From Meloidogyne chitwoodi (lineage: Eukaryota > Nematoda > Chromadorea > Rhabditida > Meloidogynidae), in the NCBI GenBank assembly GCA_015183035.1, contig JACZZP010000003.1, positions 1,178,001 to 1,242,000 of the forward strand: a stretch of DNA of 64,000 bases. The letters are read 5' to 3'. This document shows positions 47,227 through 59,300 of the stretch, one piece after another. Made by a program: the position numbers and the translations under genes. The notes below the pieces were generated by a model that saw only the letters and a list, made by a program, of their open reading frames with translations, ran no database searches and was not told the DNA's origin. Every line of letters begins with the position of its first letter. Positions within the stretch are counted from its first letter, which is position 1.

Positions 47227-50200
47227 TTACCGTCGCCTTTTTACATGTAACTTTAATGAATCATTAATTTCTTTTAATTTGTTTACAACATCTAATGGAC
47301 TCTCATTACTGCGAAGTTCTACATCTTGTACACGAATAATTTTATCGCCAACACGAAGAGTACCATCTAGAGCAGCCAACGAATTAAACGGTCCAATACT
47401 TCGTATATACACTCCTTCATACCCCATACGTTTTGCCAAACTCAATCCTTAAACATTTGAATTGAGTATATTTATATATATATTTATTACTCTAAAAGAT
47501 ATAATTAAGGAGTAAATATAATTATGAATATAAACCTATTGGAGTATGCTCGTTTTTGTTAAGCGTCACAACAATAGTATCCTCTTCAAAGTCTTCAACA
47601 TTAACAACTTGTTCTTTTTGATGTAATTTTGTGGATGAACAAGAATCAAGTGTAGAGTCGTTGTTAAGAGTTTCAAATGCTGTAAGGTCACTAGTCCAAT
47701 CCAAGTTCATGAGTTGTTTATTATTATCTAATTCGTTATTTGTATTTTGTCGAACGAAGCGACGCAATGCAGCATCAAAAGGGGAAGCCGAAACATTTGT
47801 AGTTGATTGGATTAAAGTAGTATTTGATCGTTGGTATGTGAGTCCTTAAAACTGACTTGACTAAATTCAAAAATTTACCTAGAGGATTTACAAGTTCATT
47901 ATCCTGTTCTTTATTATTCTGTCCATTCGTTGTTACTTCCATGCGTTCCTCCCTTACATCATCATTATTATCATCCATTTCCCCATACATTGCCATAACT
48001 GATGGCATCTTTTGTATAATATATTCACCCCGTGCATACTGAGATTCGTCACCTAAAGAGTGTCGTGTAATGGTTGACGAACCATCTGTGCTAACATCTT
48101 CATCATCCGATTCTAACATTCTAAAATAAAAATATATAAGATTTTAATGCGTTAAAAACCTAGGTTCTATAAAACCAACACTCGTTTTGTGTCTTCTATA
48201 TCGATTAGGTTTGAACGTGTTAAGGCGAGTAGAATCATTTAAAATGTCATCGGTTCTAAAGGTTGGTAGCGTCAGTCCGCTTACTGCTCCAAAATCAGAA
48301 ACTGCACGTTGTCTATGTGAGACAATTGTTTTTACATTGGTGCTAATATTATTGGTTTCACTGTAAATTAAAAATAGAAAAACAAAAATGTACTTTTAAT
48401 ACTTGGGTTTTGTTCTTTTACTATTAGTATCTATCAAATTCTAAAAACATTCTACTTACTCTTTACGGATGCACCCAAATGGTTCAGTTGACTCCCTACC
48501 TTTCCGCAAAGAGAATTCACTCTTTTCTTCCCTTTTCTTGCATTTTTGGCGTTAGAAGGGCACGCTTATTTTCCTCTACAGTATATAATATGCCTTTTGG
48601 CACTTGGAAAGGGATAAAATAATTAAAATTAATTAATAATAAAGTGAAAATATATTTAAGATTAAAATTCAGAATTATCCATCAGATGAGACATATTACA
48701 GAAACTGAATTACCTAAATATTTGTCCTTTACTGATTTTTATCCCTTCATTATAATCCCATAAAAGGTTGTTATCACCTGATCTTATAGAAATATATTTG
48801 AGAATGTTGTCCCAAATTTATGTTCTTTGATTATTAATCTTTGGTCACTTTTAAAATAAATATATTTTCACTTTATTATTAATTTTAATTATTTTATCCC
48901 TTTCTTTCCAAGTGCGCACATTAGAGCGGAGAAGAAAAAATAAGCGTACACTTCTCCTAACGCCAAAAATGCAAGAGAAGAAAAGAGCGAATTCTCTTTG
49001 CTGACAGGTAGGGAGCCAACAGGACATTTACCCACCCAAATACTCTTTGTTAATTGTTTTTATATATTTTTTATAAAAAATAAAACGAAAGTAGTAAGTG
49101 CAATCAACATAGAAGTATCCGGATTTTGCCAAAAAAAAAATTTATTACAACAAACATTTTTCCATTAGAAGGAACACTTGAATTAATTTCGTTTTTCGTT
49201 TGATAGCTACTCTTGTTAGCTGAAGAAGAAAAATTACGCGCCGAAGATATCTTCGTCTCATCTTCCTTCGCATTTTTAATATTAGGAGTATTTATTTGTT
49301 TACGACCAGAAATAAAAAGTTTTAAATATTTAGTGGATTTTAATAAATCACCATTCAGTTCATTTATTAGAACTTGCGACGTCCCTTTTGATAAAATATC
49401 AGAAATAGATGGAAAACGTAAAACTTCTAATCGGACAAGTCCGCCACAATTCTGAACAATTTCTACAGCATCGTGTCGTGTTTTGTTGAGCAATGAAATG
49501 TCTAAATTTAAAAAAAATAAGCGATAAAAATACGAAATCTAATGAAAAAGAAAATATGTTTAAAATTACCATCTATGCTCAAAAGACAATCACCAATAAG
49601 TAAACCTTTTCGGTACCCATCACCTTCAGTGGCGACTGATTTGACATACACACCTTTCACACCATTGACGGCGCCATCGACAAGTGTTAGACCTAAACCA
49701 AATTCGGGATGTCTCTCAAGAACAATGAATATTTTCATTGCATCCTGTCCGTAAATTTCAGATAGAATAATATATGTCAAAAAAGTATAAATGTTAACTT
49801 TTTCATCGGCATCCTGAACTTCTCTGTCTCTTTCATCTCGTCTTTCTCTATCCACTTCAGTTTGTCGTCCAGCATTAAGAACAGAAATTCCCATTTGTGG
49901 CTGCGAGCTATTACGACAATGAGTGGAAAAAACTGGTTGACAATGTAATAAGCCATCTATATTTTGGTTAATTTGTTTGGAAATTACTTCAATTGAACTA
50001 TCAATAGCGACATCACGATGTTTTTGAACTGCTTTAACACGATCTAATGTTCCTTGCCATTGACGCATTTTTAGCATGAATCTAAATTTTAATTTTATTC
50101 AATTGTCTAGTGAAAAAATATAAGTAAAAAATTAAAAATACCCATGCTGAGAAGCCGCAAAACGAACCAAATATCCAGACTTAGAATGATGATCAACATA

Positions 50201-53200
50201 AAATATCTAAAATTCCTATGTATTAAATATGTTTGAATTATTTTTGTATACATTATCTACAGCTATTCCATTTTCAATTATTCCAAGCAAAAATCGTTTT
50301 TTATCAAATTGCAATGTTCGAATATGGCTCCATTGATGCAAGGAAGTAAACAATCTCTGGGCACCATTTCTCTCTTCACGACAAATGCCTATACCAGAGG
50401 GCTAAATGAAGTAAAATAATTGTTTTTAATAGTTTAAAAACTAAAATACCATTATAGCAATTAATCTTAAATCAGGAAGAAAGTTATGTTGTTGCCTATG
50501 TCCTTTTGGTTTGATTTTGTGAACTCTATAGAAATGTGAACCATAATAATTCTAAAAAAAAGCTATAAGAATAAAGGAAATATATTACTTTAAACAATCA
50601 ATACCTCTTCAAGGCAAAGAGCAATAAAACGTTCCTTTGCTCCCAATCGAGAAAAATTCTTTGAAAATTGTCCATGTAAATTAATAATTTCTCTCTGCAC
50701 TGAAAGTATTTCACCAGACTTTAAATCATAAAATTTTCCAGGTAAATAGTTTTCCAAATTAAAATAATCGATTTGTAAAGTATTTAAAGAATCGGGAGAG
50801 GGCAGATCGACTCCATTTCCCGCATATTCAACACAAAGCGCTAAAGCCTTTAGGAGTTAATTTTTCAGAGCATTAAATTAAAAAACTAAACCGCCATTTC
50901 AATTGCCTTTTCTCTCGGCAGAAAACGCAAAGTGCCACTAAGCATATCCTGTCTTAATTGTAAATAAAGTTGATGTGCTGTAGTTGGTGTTTTCACAAAT
51001 TCCCTCTTCTTTGGGTAAAATCGAAGTCGAAAATGCAACAAAAACTGGTCATTGATGGAAACAGGGCCTAAAAATAAAATAATGAAAATTAAAAACAGTC
51101 AAATACCATTGTTTCTTTTCCATCCAGGAGGTGCCCATTTTTCCAAATATTGCCCTTCCTCCAGAAAAATTGACTCGCTATTACAATTGAGAAAAGCTAA
51201 TCCAAAGAATAAATGCTCGCTTATATCTAAATGTTCGGCAACTGTATGAAAAACAGAGCCAACTAATTGATCCGATGTACAATTAACCTCAACAGTATGC
51301 CCATTGAGAAGTCGAACAAAAACTCGAACAGGCTCTTGTCTATATAGGGCGGCAACAATTTTTTTCTAAACATTAAAGAATAATTTTCTATTAAAAATTT
51401 ATTTTTTAGGTATCATAAAAAATGAATAAAAAAAGTAAAATTATTTAAACCTTTCTCATACTCTGTGCCCTTAATCGAATGCTTGGTTGAATTCTATTGC
51501 TCAAAAATTCAGGCAAAGTTGGTAACATTAAAGTCGTAGAAACGGTCTCTCTCTTTCTAGTTCTTTTTGTATTATTGGCGGAAATTTGTCGACTACAACG
51601 TTCAGGTTGAAGTGAATTTTGTCGTTGGAATGTCCCACCACGATTAAATAACTTTAAAGGTATTTGATCTTGCTGTTTCTAAAATTTGTAAAATAGATTT
51701 AAAAATTTTATTCAGTCACCAATTTCTGATAACTGGAAAAGGAAGAAGTTAAAGAATTTAATTCATTTCCATCACCTTCATCATTAATTTTAAGTTTATC
51801 TTCATTGTTGTTTAATAAATTTAAAAGCAAAATATTTGAACCTTTTCGCCCAATCACTATTTCTTCTTTTACACCCTCAATATCATAAAATGAATTTTGT
51901 TCTTTATTATTAAATGAATTTATTGGAGAAATAGCTCGTGGTGTAGAAGCATTATCATCTTTTTCATCTTTATTTGTTTTAAAATCATTGATTATTAAAG
52001 AAGAAAAATCATGAGAGATATTTTGTGAAGTCTAGAAAAGACATTTTTGAAAAAAGTTCGAATTTAATTAAACAAACACCAAATCCGGTAACGTTCAAAT
52101 CAGACTTTATATGATGATTTGTATCCTTGAAGACGGGATACTCATCTAAATTATTGAAAACATTTACTGAATTAGGAAAATTTATTTCAGAAATTTTATA
52201 TACTGACCATTTTGAAAATCAGGAGCTCCAGGCCCTGGAACAATACTCAAAGATGAGCGACTAGAAGAAAATCGAATATCATCGTAAAATTCATCATCAA
52301 TCTGAAAGAAAATAATTTATGATTTCAAATATTTTATTTATCAAAAATTATCGCCAGAAATTAAAGAAATTTTAAAAAGTAAAATGTATTGTAGATAAAA
52401 TATAAGATTTAGCACCATTAAAGAGTGGAGGGAATTTTTTCGGACTGACCATATTTTCATTATTTAAAATTGAAATCAAAAAAATATGTTAGCCAGAAAT
52501 TCACAAAGATGGTCCCAAAAAGAAACACCACTCTTTAAGTAGTGACAAGTTTATCTTCATACCAATTCGTCCAAATCGCCCATCACTTCCCGATAAAATG
52601 CAGTAATTAGTTGACGAATCTTTCCAATATCAGCAACATCGATTCGATTCCTGATCATTTGTCTGACTTTTTGAAGAGAAGGTCGAGATTGTGGGTGACT
52701 AAGAGTCATAATGTTTAATAAAGAATGAAGGGCTATATCAGACTGTTCATTGGACAAACACTGAAATTTGTTTATAAATTAAATAATAAAGCGCAGTTAT
52801 AATAATCTAACAATAAATAGAATGTATAAAATTTATTGAAATAAAAAAACTAACTAAAAAGCAACACTTTCCCAAGCACCATACTATTCGAGATTCATTA
52901 TTACTAAACAACAAGGTACCATTAAGTTCTGGCGGAATATATTCCGAAGGCACTTCAGTGATGGGAACAAATTGAACCTGTAAAAAATTGATATAGGAAA
53001 AAATCAAATTTTATCATACAATAACTTGTCCATCACTTGTGATAAGAATTTGATTAAGCGTAAAAAGCCCTGAAATTTCTTCTTCATCAAGTCCGATATT
53101 AATTAAATGATCAGAAGCCGTAAGCAGTAAAATAAGAATTTCAAATTCAGTTAGTTTTATACCGCGAATCTCAAGAACTTCGGCAATTGAAACATGCTGC

Positions 53201-53223
53201 CCACGAATATTACTTTGTAACAT
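47227..53223 (-). CDS. KIND-FERM-PDZ scaffold protein (FRMPD2/PTPN13-like, no phosphatase)
   Basis: Submembrane scaffold of about 1,400 residues. It opens MLQSNIRGQHVSIAEVLEIR with a KIND domain (52557-53223), matching the SLAEVLEVRG start seen in FRMPD2 and PTPN13. A low-complexity linker (51720-52320) leads to a FERM domain (50100-51660): FFVHFRLRFYPKKREF-like stretch, YLQLRQDMLSGTL, GAKERFIALCLEENYYGSHF, then a PH-like lobe with SGIGICREERNGAQRLF. A PDZ domain follows (FGLGLTLVDGAVNGVKGVYV, KGLLIGDCLLSIDG; about 49560-49740 plus 49440-49500), then a Ser-rich linker, and a second PDZ domain at the very C-terminus (PIGLGLSLAKRMGYEGVYI; DKIIRVQDVEL). It ends HVKRRR with no PTP domain. A MITE lies in the intron around 48420-49130. 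Domain order is seen; orthology to either vertebrate gene is inference. Confidence 0.85.
48472..49041. mobile_element. MULE-like MITE copy 2 (552 bp) with 9-bp target duplication, in the FERM-PDZ gene
   Basis: The element proper is 48481-49032. CACCCAAAT occurs on both sides (48472-48480 and 49033-49041), a perfect 9-bp direct repeat. The arms and centre align over their whole length with the copy at 32111-32672 (shared blocks GCAAAGAGAATTC, GCATTTTTGGCGTTAG, GCCTTTTGGCACTT, TTGAGAATGTTGTCCC), with scattered substitutions and small indels. The ends are less conserved than the inner arms. It lies in an intron of the KIND-FERM-PDZ gene and has no ORF of note. Confidence 0.92.
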
Positions 53224-54534
53224 TAACTAAAAACAAGAATACGAATATTAATTTTGTTGTTGTAAACGGTCTCTACTAAATACACATAAGAAACTAACAT
53301 ATAGTCAACAATATATAAATCAACATTTTAACATCACTTTACTCGCGAGAACTCGAAAACTGCCTGAAAAATTGAAATCTGCTCTAGAAATCAGCCTAGT
53401 GATAAATCCCCGAGGAAAATTTCAGTTTCCATCCCTTTATTTATTGTCCACTGATTTGACAATTTTGGAATATTGGGTCCACCCCTATAGATCGAAACCC
53501 TTTTGATCGAAACCCTATAGATCGAATCCTATAGATCGAATTACCCTATAGATCGAAACCCTTTTGATCTAATTACCCTGTAGATCGAATCCAAAATATC
53601 AACACTAAAATTTAAAAAAGATAAAAATTACAAAAAAGCATATATTTATTATTCATAAATAACTTAAATACTCAAAAAGAATTCAAACTAGACTTGGTAA
53701 GTAAACTAGACAAAAATAAGTGACTGGTTTGGGAAAAAAGTAAACAATGTTATGGGTAAAAAAATAAATAATTAGAAGCTATTGTAATGGAAACAGGCTT
53801 TAAAAAACTCAATTGGATTTCTACCTTCTCCTTCTCCCTAAGAACATTCAAAAGACGCTCATTTGCGCGCCGTTCTCCTCTGTTGTAGCAGTACCACTGC
53901 ATTTACCACTGCCAATTTTCGCATCGCCAATAACGTTTCCCGTCCTTTCAATTTTTACATTTAACATAAATAAAGCCTTCATAAATAAATTTGTCCTGAT
54001 TTCTTTTAGATTTAAGAAATAAAGCCATTATTTGTAATGCTTGATCTAAAAAAATTAAAAAAAAAGATAATAAAATTAAATTATGAATCACATAAATTGA
54101 TAAACTTAAATAGTTTAATTGAGAAAATTAATTAGTGTTGATATTTTTGATTCGATCTATAGGGTAATTCGATCAAAAGGGTTTCGATCTATAGGGTAAT
54201 TCGATCTATAGGGTGTCGATCTATAGGGTTTCGATCTATAGGGTTTCGATCTACAGGGGTGATCCCGGAATATTTACGATTTTTTGTTTACCATTTTGTA
54301 TAGGAGCCAAATCAAACACATGACCACATTTTGTGTACAATTGTCCGTTTTACAATGGTCTCTCTGTCAATTATCCAATTGTTCTTGCGCCGTACACGTG
54401 AACGGGCTCGGTTCTGTACGAATGTGAACAGGGTTGAATCCAGCGCAAACAACTTATCAACAATTCCTTGAATTTTCCAGATTTGTTTGTTTTTTAGATT
54501 TCGATTTGCATTAGATTCGTTTCGCTATTATAAA
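53224..54534. other. Divergent promoter region interrupted by a transposon
   Basis: This is the shared upstream region of the KIND-FERM-PDZ gene (minus) and SRRM1 (plus). Most of it is the 792-bp element at 53475-54266. Remaining unique sequence is 53224-53466 and 54275-54534; the latter contains a T-rich AG (GTTTTTTAG, about 54497) 38 bp before the SRRM1 ATG, a possible trans-splice acceptor. No TATA box stands out. Confidence 0.5.
53467..54274. mobile_element. Non-autonomous hAT-like element with GATCGAAACCC tandem arms and 8-bp duplication
   Basis: GGAATATT is present on both sides (53467-53474 and 54267-54274), a perfect 8-bp target duplication. The element (53475-54266) starts GGGTCCACCCCTATAGATCG and ends with its imperfect inverse. 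Each arm, about 125 bp, is built of 14- to 17-bp units with the core ATCGAAACCCTATAG, six or seven per arm, in inverted orientation. The arms end in TATCAACACTAA / TTAGTGTTGATA. The centre (53610-54130) is AT-rich apart from a more GC-rich block at 53860-53950. No transposase is visible; the ORF 53813-54022 is unlikely to be real. Assignment to hAT is from the duplication length only. Confidence 0.88.
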
Positions 54535-56160
54535 ATGGATGCAGGCTTTTACCGTGGCACCTCTACTGATCAGGACATTCGCTTTACAGACAAAGAGAGG
54601 AAGTTACTTAAGCAGATGCGTTTTGAACAAGTGCTTGATATTAAGGTTGGTGAAAGGTTACATACTACTGATATGATAATATGTCATAATTTCGGAAAAT
54701 ATAACTAGATCGGGGCTCGCAGAACTCGATTATTGTAATTGGTAGTTTAGTATCAATTATAAGATACACAAGATGTTAGTAAATATCTTATGAATCATTT
54801 TGAAGACGCAGGTTCGAAACCTGCCTGTGACTAAACTTGATTTTTCAACATTTTAAATTTTTAGTTGATACCTGTTGCAATTATGGCACTGAAAGAGCAG
54901 TCGCGAGACCTGTTCTAGATTTTATTTTGAAAACCTTAAAATGAATATTTTATGGAAGGGATCCGTTCTTTTGTATCATACGGACGCCTTTCTTCTCTTG
55001 TAGGTAGATATGCAAAAGGTCAACTTAAATGTCATCAAACCTTGGATCACTCTAAAACTGAATGAAATTCTTGGCATGGAAGACGATGTAGTTGTAGAAT
55101 ATGTCTTTACTCAGCTTGAAGATCGTGATATAAACCCGAAGAAAATACAAATTAATCTGGCTGGTTTTTTGAATGCTAAACGTGCACGTGAATTTATGGT
55201 ATTATTTATGCTAAATAAATCGAAGATACCAGATCTTACATAATTCTAAGTAAGCTTTTAAGAAATATAACATTTTGATTTCTGAAGGGTGAGCTTTGGC
55301 AAATGTTTGTTGAGGCGCAGAACAGCCCTGAAGGAATTCCATCCTCTCTTGTTGAAAAGAAAGTGATGGAATTAAAAATCGCCTCTGCAAGTAAACCAAC
55401 TGAACAAACATACGCAAAAGCTACTGAAGTGGATTGGCAACATCGCTATAAATCACTTACTGGTGGACGCTATGGAAAACTTGATCCGAGGAGTTATGAA
55501 GTTATTTTTAGTTTATTAACACAATTATAAATTGGATAATTAGGTTGATTACAAGAGAGAAGATTCGTATGCAAGACGCAGCCAAGAGCGCACAGATGAC
55601 CGAGAGCCCGCTCGGCGTCGAGATCCTGATGATGATCGAGATGAGCGAGCTGAACGTCGAATGCGCCATGAAGAACAACGATTCAAGGAACGAAAAGTAT
55701 GTCGAAGCTTTGATTAAATTTCCTGATAACGCTTAATAATTTATTTTTGTTATTTATTTTAAAAGGATCTATTACGAGAGAAGCAACGAAAAGAGGAACG
55801 TGAAATTCTACGACGTCGTAGGCCTTCACCTTCTTCAGAAGAGGGTTCTCCAGTACCAAGACGCTTTGTTGAAAGTGTTGATAATTCAATGAAAAACAAT
55901 CAAGAGTAAGTTGATAATTTTACAACTCGCACATTAATAATAAGCACCTAAAGCCATGTTCTCTATCCTCTGAGATTTTAATCGAATATTTCAGCAGAAA
56001 GAGAGGTCGAAATGGAGATGAAGGTCATAGAAAGGCATCCAAAAGAGCACGCAAACGACATTCAAGTGCTGAAAGCAACTCTGGTGACGATGAGGACAGA
56101 AGAAGAAAGAAAACGAAGAGACATAAAAAAGATAAAAAGATCAAGAAACATAGAGGATGA
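54535..56160 (+). CDS. rsr-1: SRRM1 / RSR-1 splicing coactivator (PWI domain)
   Basis: Serine/arginine repetitive matrix protein that couples SR proteins, snRNPs and 3' end formation. Exon 1 (54535-54644) reads MDAGFYRGTSTDQDIRF, nearly identical to animal SRRM1. The PWI domain spans exons 2-3: VNLNVIKPWITLKLNEILG, DVVVEYVFTQLED, INLAGFLNAKRAREFM, ELWQMF. The remainder is short: VDWQHRYKSLTGGRYGKLD, a charged R/E/D stretch (55550-55700, correct frame VDYKREDSYARR), then RRRRPSPSSEEGSP and a Lys/Arg tail KKIKKHRG. At about 330 residues it lacks the long RS repeats of the vertebrate protein. The first intron (54645-55003) contains a tRNA-like candidate. It converges with ABCB7, with 149 bp between stops. 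Confidence 0.93.
54744..54845 (+). ncRNA. tRNA-like Pol III transcript candidate inside SRRM1 intron 1
   Basis: GGTTCGAAACC at 54811-54821 is a perfect B box. It forms a textbook T arm: stem GCAGG/CCTGC (54808-54812 and 54820-54824) with loop TTCGAAA. An A-box-like TGGTAGTTTAG lies at 54740-54750. A closing 8-bp stem joins AGTTTAGT (54744-54751) to ACTAAACT (54830-54837), and an 8-bp middle arm joins ATAAGATA (54759-54766) to TATCTTAT (54784-54791). A TTTTT terminator follows at 54841. It does not fold as a normal tRNA: five extra bases separate the T arm from the closing stem, there is no clear D arm, and the middle loop has 17 bases. It may be a tRNA relic, a SINE head or a new small RNA. 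Confidence 0.4.
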
Positions 56161-56309
56161 CACTATTAAAATGATATCGTTTGATTTTTGAGTTAAATCA
56201 CCGGAATGGGGAAATGTTTCCTCCTTTTTTTATTTATGATAGTTCACGTATATGATAAAAATTTCAACTGTAAATTAAATTGAAAAAAGATTTTTATGTC
56301 TCTAATTAA

Positions 56310-59300
56310 TCATCGGTTGCAACTCATATTTCCGCAGCATTTCTGTTGTAATTTCTCAAACTCGGCTGTGTAATCACCGTAAAAGTTAACAACCTTCGAC
56401 TTATCTGAAGACAAAAATTGTGAATTAAAGGACAACTTTTTTACCTTCAAAGGTATTCGTCTGATGCCTATTTTGAGAGTTCCAAAGTTCTGCATATTTA
56501 CCTAAAAAAACATTAAATGTATAATTTTTTTACTTTTTTTCACCTCTTCTTGCTAATAATTGTTTATGGGTTCCTGTTTCCGCTACACGACCTTCATCTA
56601 ATACATAGATAATATCTGCATCCGCAATCGTTACCAATCTGTGTGCTATGAAAAGCGAGGTACGACCTGCATAAGCACTTTTTAATGAGTGCATTATATT
56701 TTCTTCAGTAAGCGAGTCTAATGCAGACGTTGCTTCATCATAAACTATCTGAGATTGAAAAAATATAATTTATATTAAATGATTTTCTAACAATTGGGGA
56801 GTTTTTAAGAATAGCTCGCGCAATTGCAACACGTTGTTTTTCTCCACCTGATAACTTTAGGCCTCGTTCACCAACCATTGTTTGATAAGCATGTGGAATT
56901 CGCATAATAGATTGGTGTAAATCTGCAGTTTTAGCAGCTTGATAAACCTATAAAGCTAAAGATTATTTATAATTATAAAAATTAACTTGTTCTTCAAATG
57001 CATTTATATTTCCATAATGAATATTATAAAAAATCGTGTCATTGAAGAGAACACTATCTTGTGGAATTATAGCTATGGCACGACGTAGACTATCAAGTTC
57101 AACGTCAGTAATGCCCTGACCATTAATAGTTATCTTTCCTGAGTGAGCATCTGAAAATTAAAAAATTCAACTATGTATTTTATTGTAAAATTATGTTAAA
57201 ATAAAAAATTCTCACCAAAGAGCCTATACAGCAATCGCACAATAGTAGACTTTCCTGAGCCTGATCCTCCAACTATCGCAACCTTCAAACCCGAAGGTAC
57301 TTCAAAAGATAAACCATTAAGAATCATTGCTTGATTAGGATTATAGCTTAAATTCATTTTAATAATAAGAAAAATAATAAGAAAACAAACCCAAAGACCA
57401 CATCATCAAAAACAATTTTTGATTTCGTCGGAGATATAATTAACGGTAATGCATTAGGCTTTTGAACAATTCGACTTTTTTTCTCAGTTAAAGCAAACAT
57501 AACTTGCATATCAAGAAGGCCTTCAAATTTAGGCATTGAAAATTTAAAAATAAAAATTTCAACCTTGACGAATATCACGATACATAGAACCAAGAAAATT
57601 CAAAGGAATTGACATTTGAAATAAAAGAGTATTAACTAAAATGATATCACCAACAGTCATTACTCCTAAATTAAGAAGATTAAAAAAACTAAAAAATAAA
57701 ATAAAAATGAACCATTTTTAACATTTTCTGCTGCCAAAAACATTACTCCTACAAGTCCAGCACTGAAAATTGCATTCTGTGTAAAATTTAGCATTGCAAG
57801 TGATGTTGACGTTTTCAGTGAAGCAAATTCAAAACGACGAAGAAAATGATCATAACGATCCGCCTCTAACCTCTCATTGTTGAAATACTCAAAAGAAATT
57901 TTTAAATATTACCAAATATTTAAGCTTCATTATGACAAATCATACCTTGACTGTCTCATAATTGATTAAAGAATCAATTGCTCTATTTCCTGCTTCATTG
58001 TCGGCCTCATTCATTTCAAGACGAAATTTTGTTCTCCATCTAGTAATTGCAATAGTAGCAACGGCATACATTCCAAGACCTGTAATATTTAAAAGTTTTT
58101 GACTGGTATTTATTAAGTACCAGATGTGAGGATAAACATATAAAATGAATATATGTATATATGAAGTCCTAAATCCAGCTAAAGATTTACCATGACCAAA
58201 TAGAGAAATACATATATTCCTGAATGAAATTGTCCTCACATCTGGATAAACTTCTTTTTAATATAAACAATACATCCTGCCATTGCAGAAGTGAAATTTG
58301 GTCCACATTTTACGTAAAAAATTGCGCCAACCAATCCCATTTCAAAAATTGTAGGAATTATATTGAAAACGAGCTGGAAATAATTTTATTATGTTACTTA
58401 ATGTAATTTTTGAATTACCGAATTTAAAGTTGTACTCATTCCTCTGGTACCTCTGTCAATTGCCTTGGAAAGAGCACCTGTTTGTCTATTTAAATGATAA
58501 GATAAATCAAGACTGTGTAAATGAAGAAATATATTTCTCGCAATATCACGAATTGAGCGATGGGCAACACGGGCAAAGACAGCATTTCTTAACTGCAAAA
58601 AAAATAAAATAATAAATTAATCAGAATTTAAAACTTCATTAAAAAGAGAAGTTCCTGCCCTTGCAGCACCATAGGCAATAATAAGAGCAATCCCTGTAGA
58701 TAGCACAGCTTCGCTAGGCGTTGATAATTCTAAGGATGAGAAGCCAGAAGGAAGCTTATCATCAAAATAGTTAATCACATCTCTGAGTAGAAATGGTACT
58801 AAAAATAAATTAAAAAATAATTTCCTAAAATTATATAACCTGTAGCATTCAACAACTTTGCTGCAACTAATAATGACATAGCCAATATTACCCTTCTCTT
58901 TACATTCCATTCACCTTTGGCAGGCCAAACGTGCCTGGCCAACCTTCTAATCATTTGCCAATTACTAGGTTCAGGACCACCAATTTGTAATGGTTGTTGT
59001 ATATTAGAAGGGCCAGCATGAAAATGATGTGATGTTATTTGAACTGTTCTCTGAAAAGAAATTATAAGCGAAGATGCTAATTTTTTCGAAAAAAACTTGT
59101 AATAATCATAATTGTATCGTATAAACCATAAAACACATTTTGCTTTTTCGACTAAATTAACAATCTTGTTTACTTTTAACTGCAAATACGTTTTTACTAA
59201 TATATTTGTATAATACTTACTATTAATCACTCGGCAACAAACCCCATGTTTCATAAAATTACTCTCAAAGTTCTTATTTAAAACATAAAAACAAACCTTT

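Noticed and set aside
53813..54022. Short hydrophobic ORF inside the hAT-like element
   Set aside because: No transposase or other motif, ordinary AT-rich codon content, and it sits in the central spacer of a non-autonomous element.
53475..54266. Telomeric or subtelomeric repeat because of AACCCTA words
   Set aside because: The units are 14-17 bp, inverted between two arms and bounded by an 8-bp target duplication, so a transposon explains them better.
54700..54845. Functional canonical tRNA gene
   Set aside because: Although the B box and T arm are perfect, no 5' sequence pairs with the seven bases after the T arm and no proper D arm or seven-base anticodon loop can be formed. It is kept only as a tRNA-like candidate.
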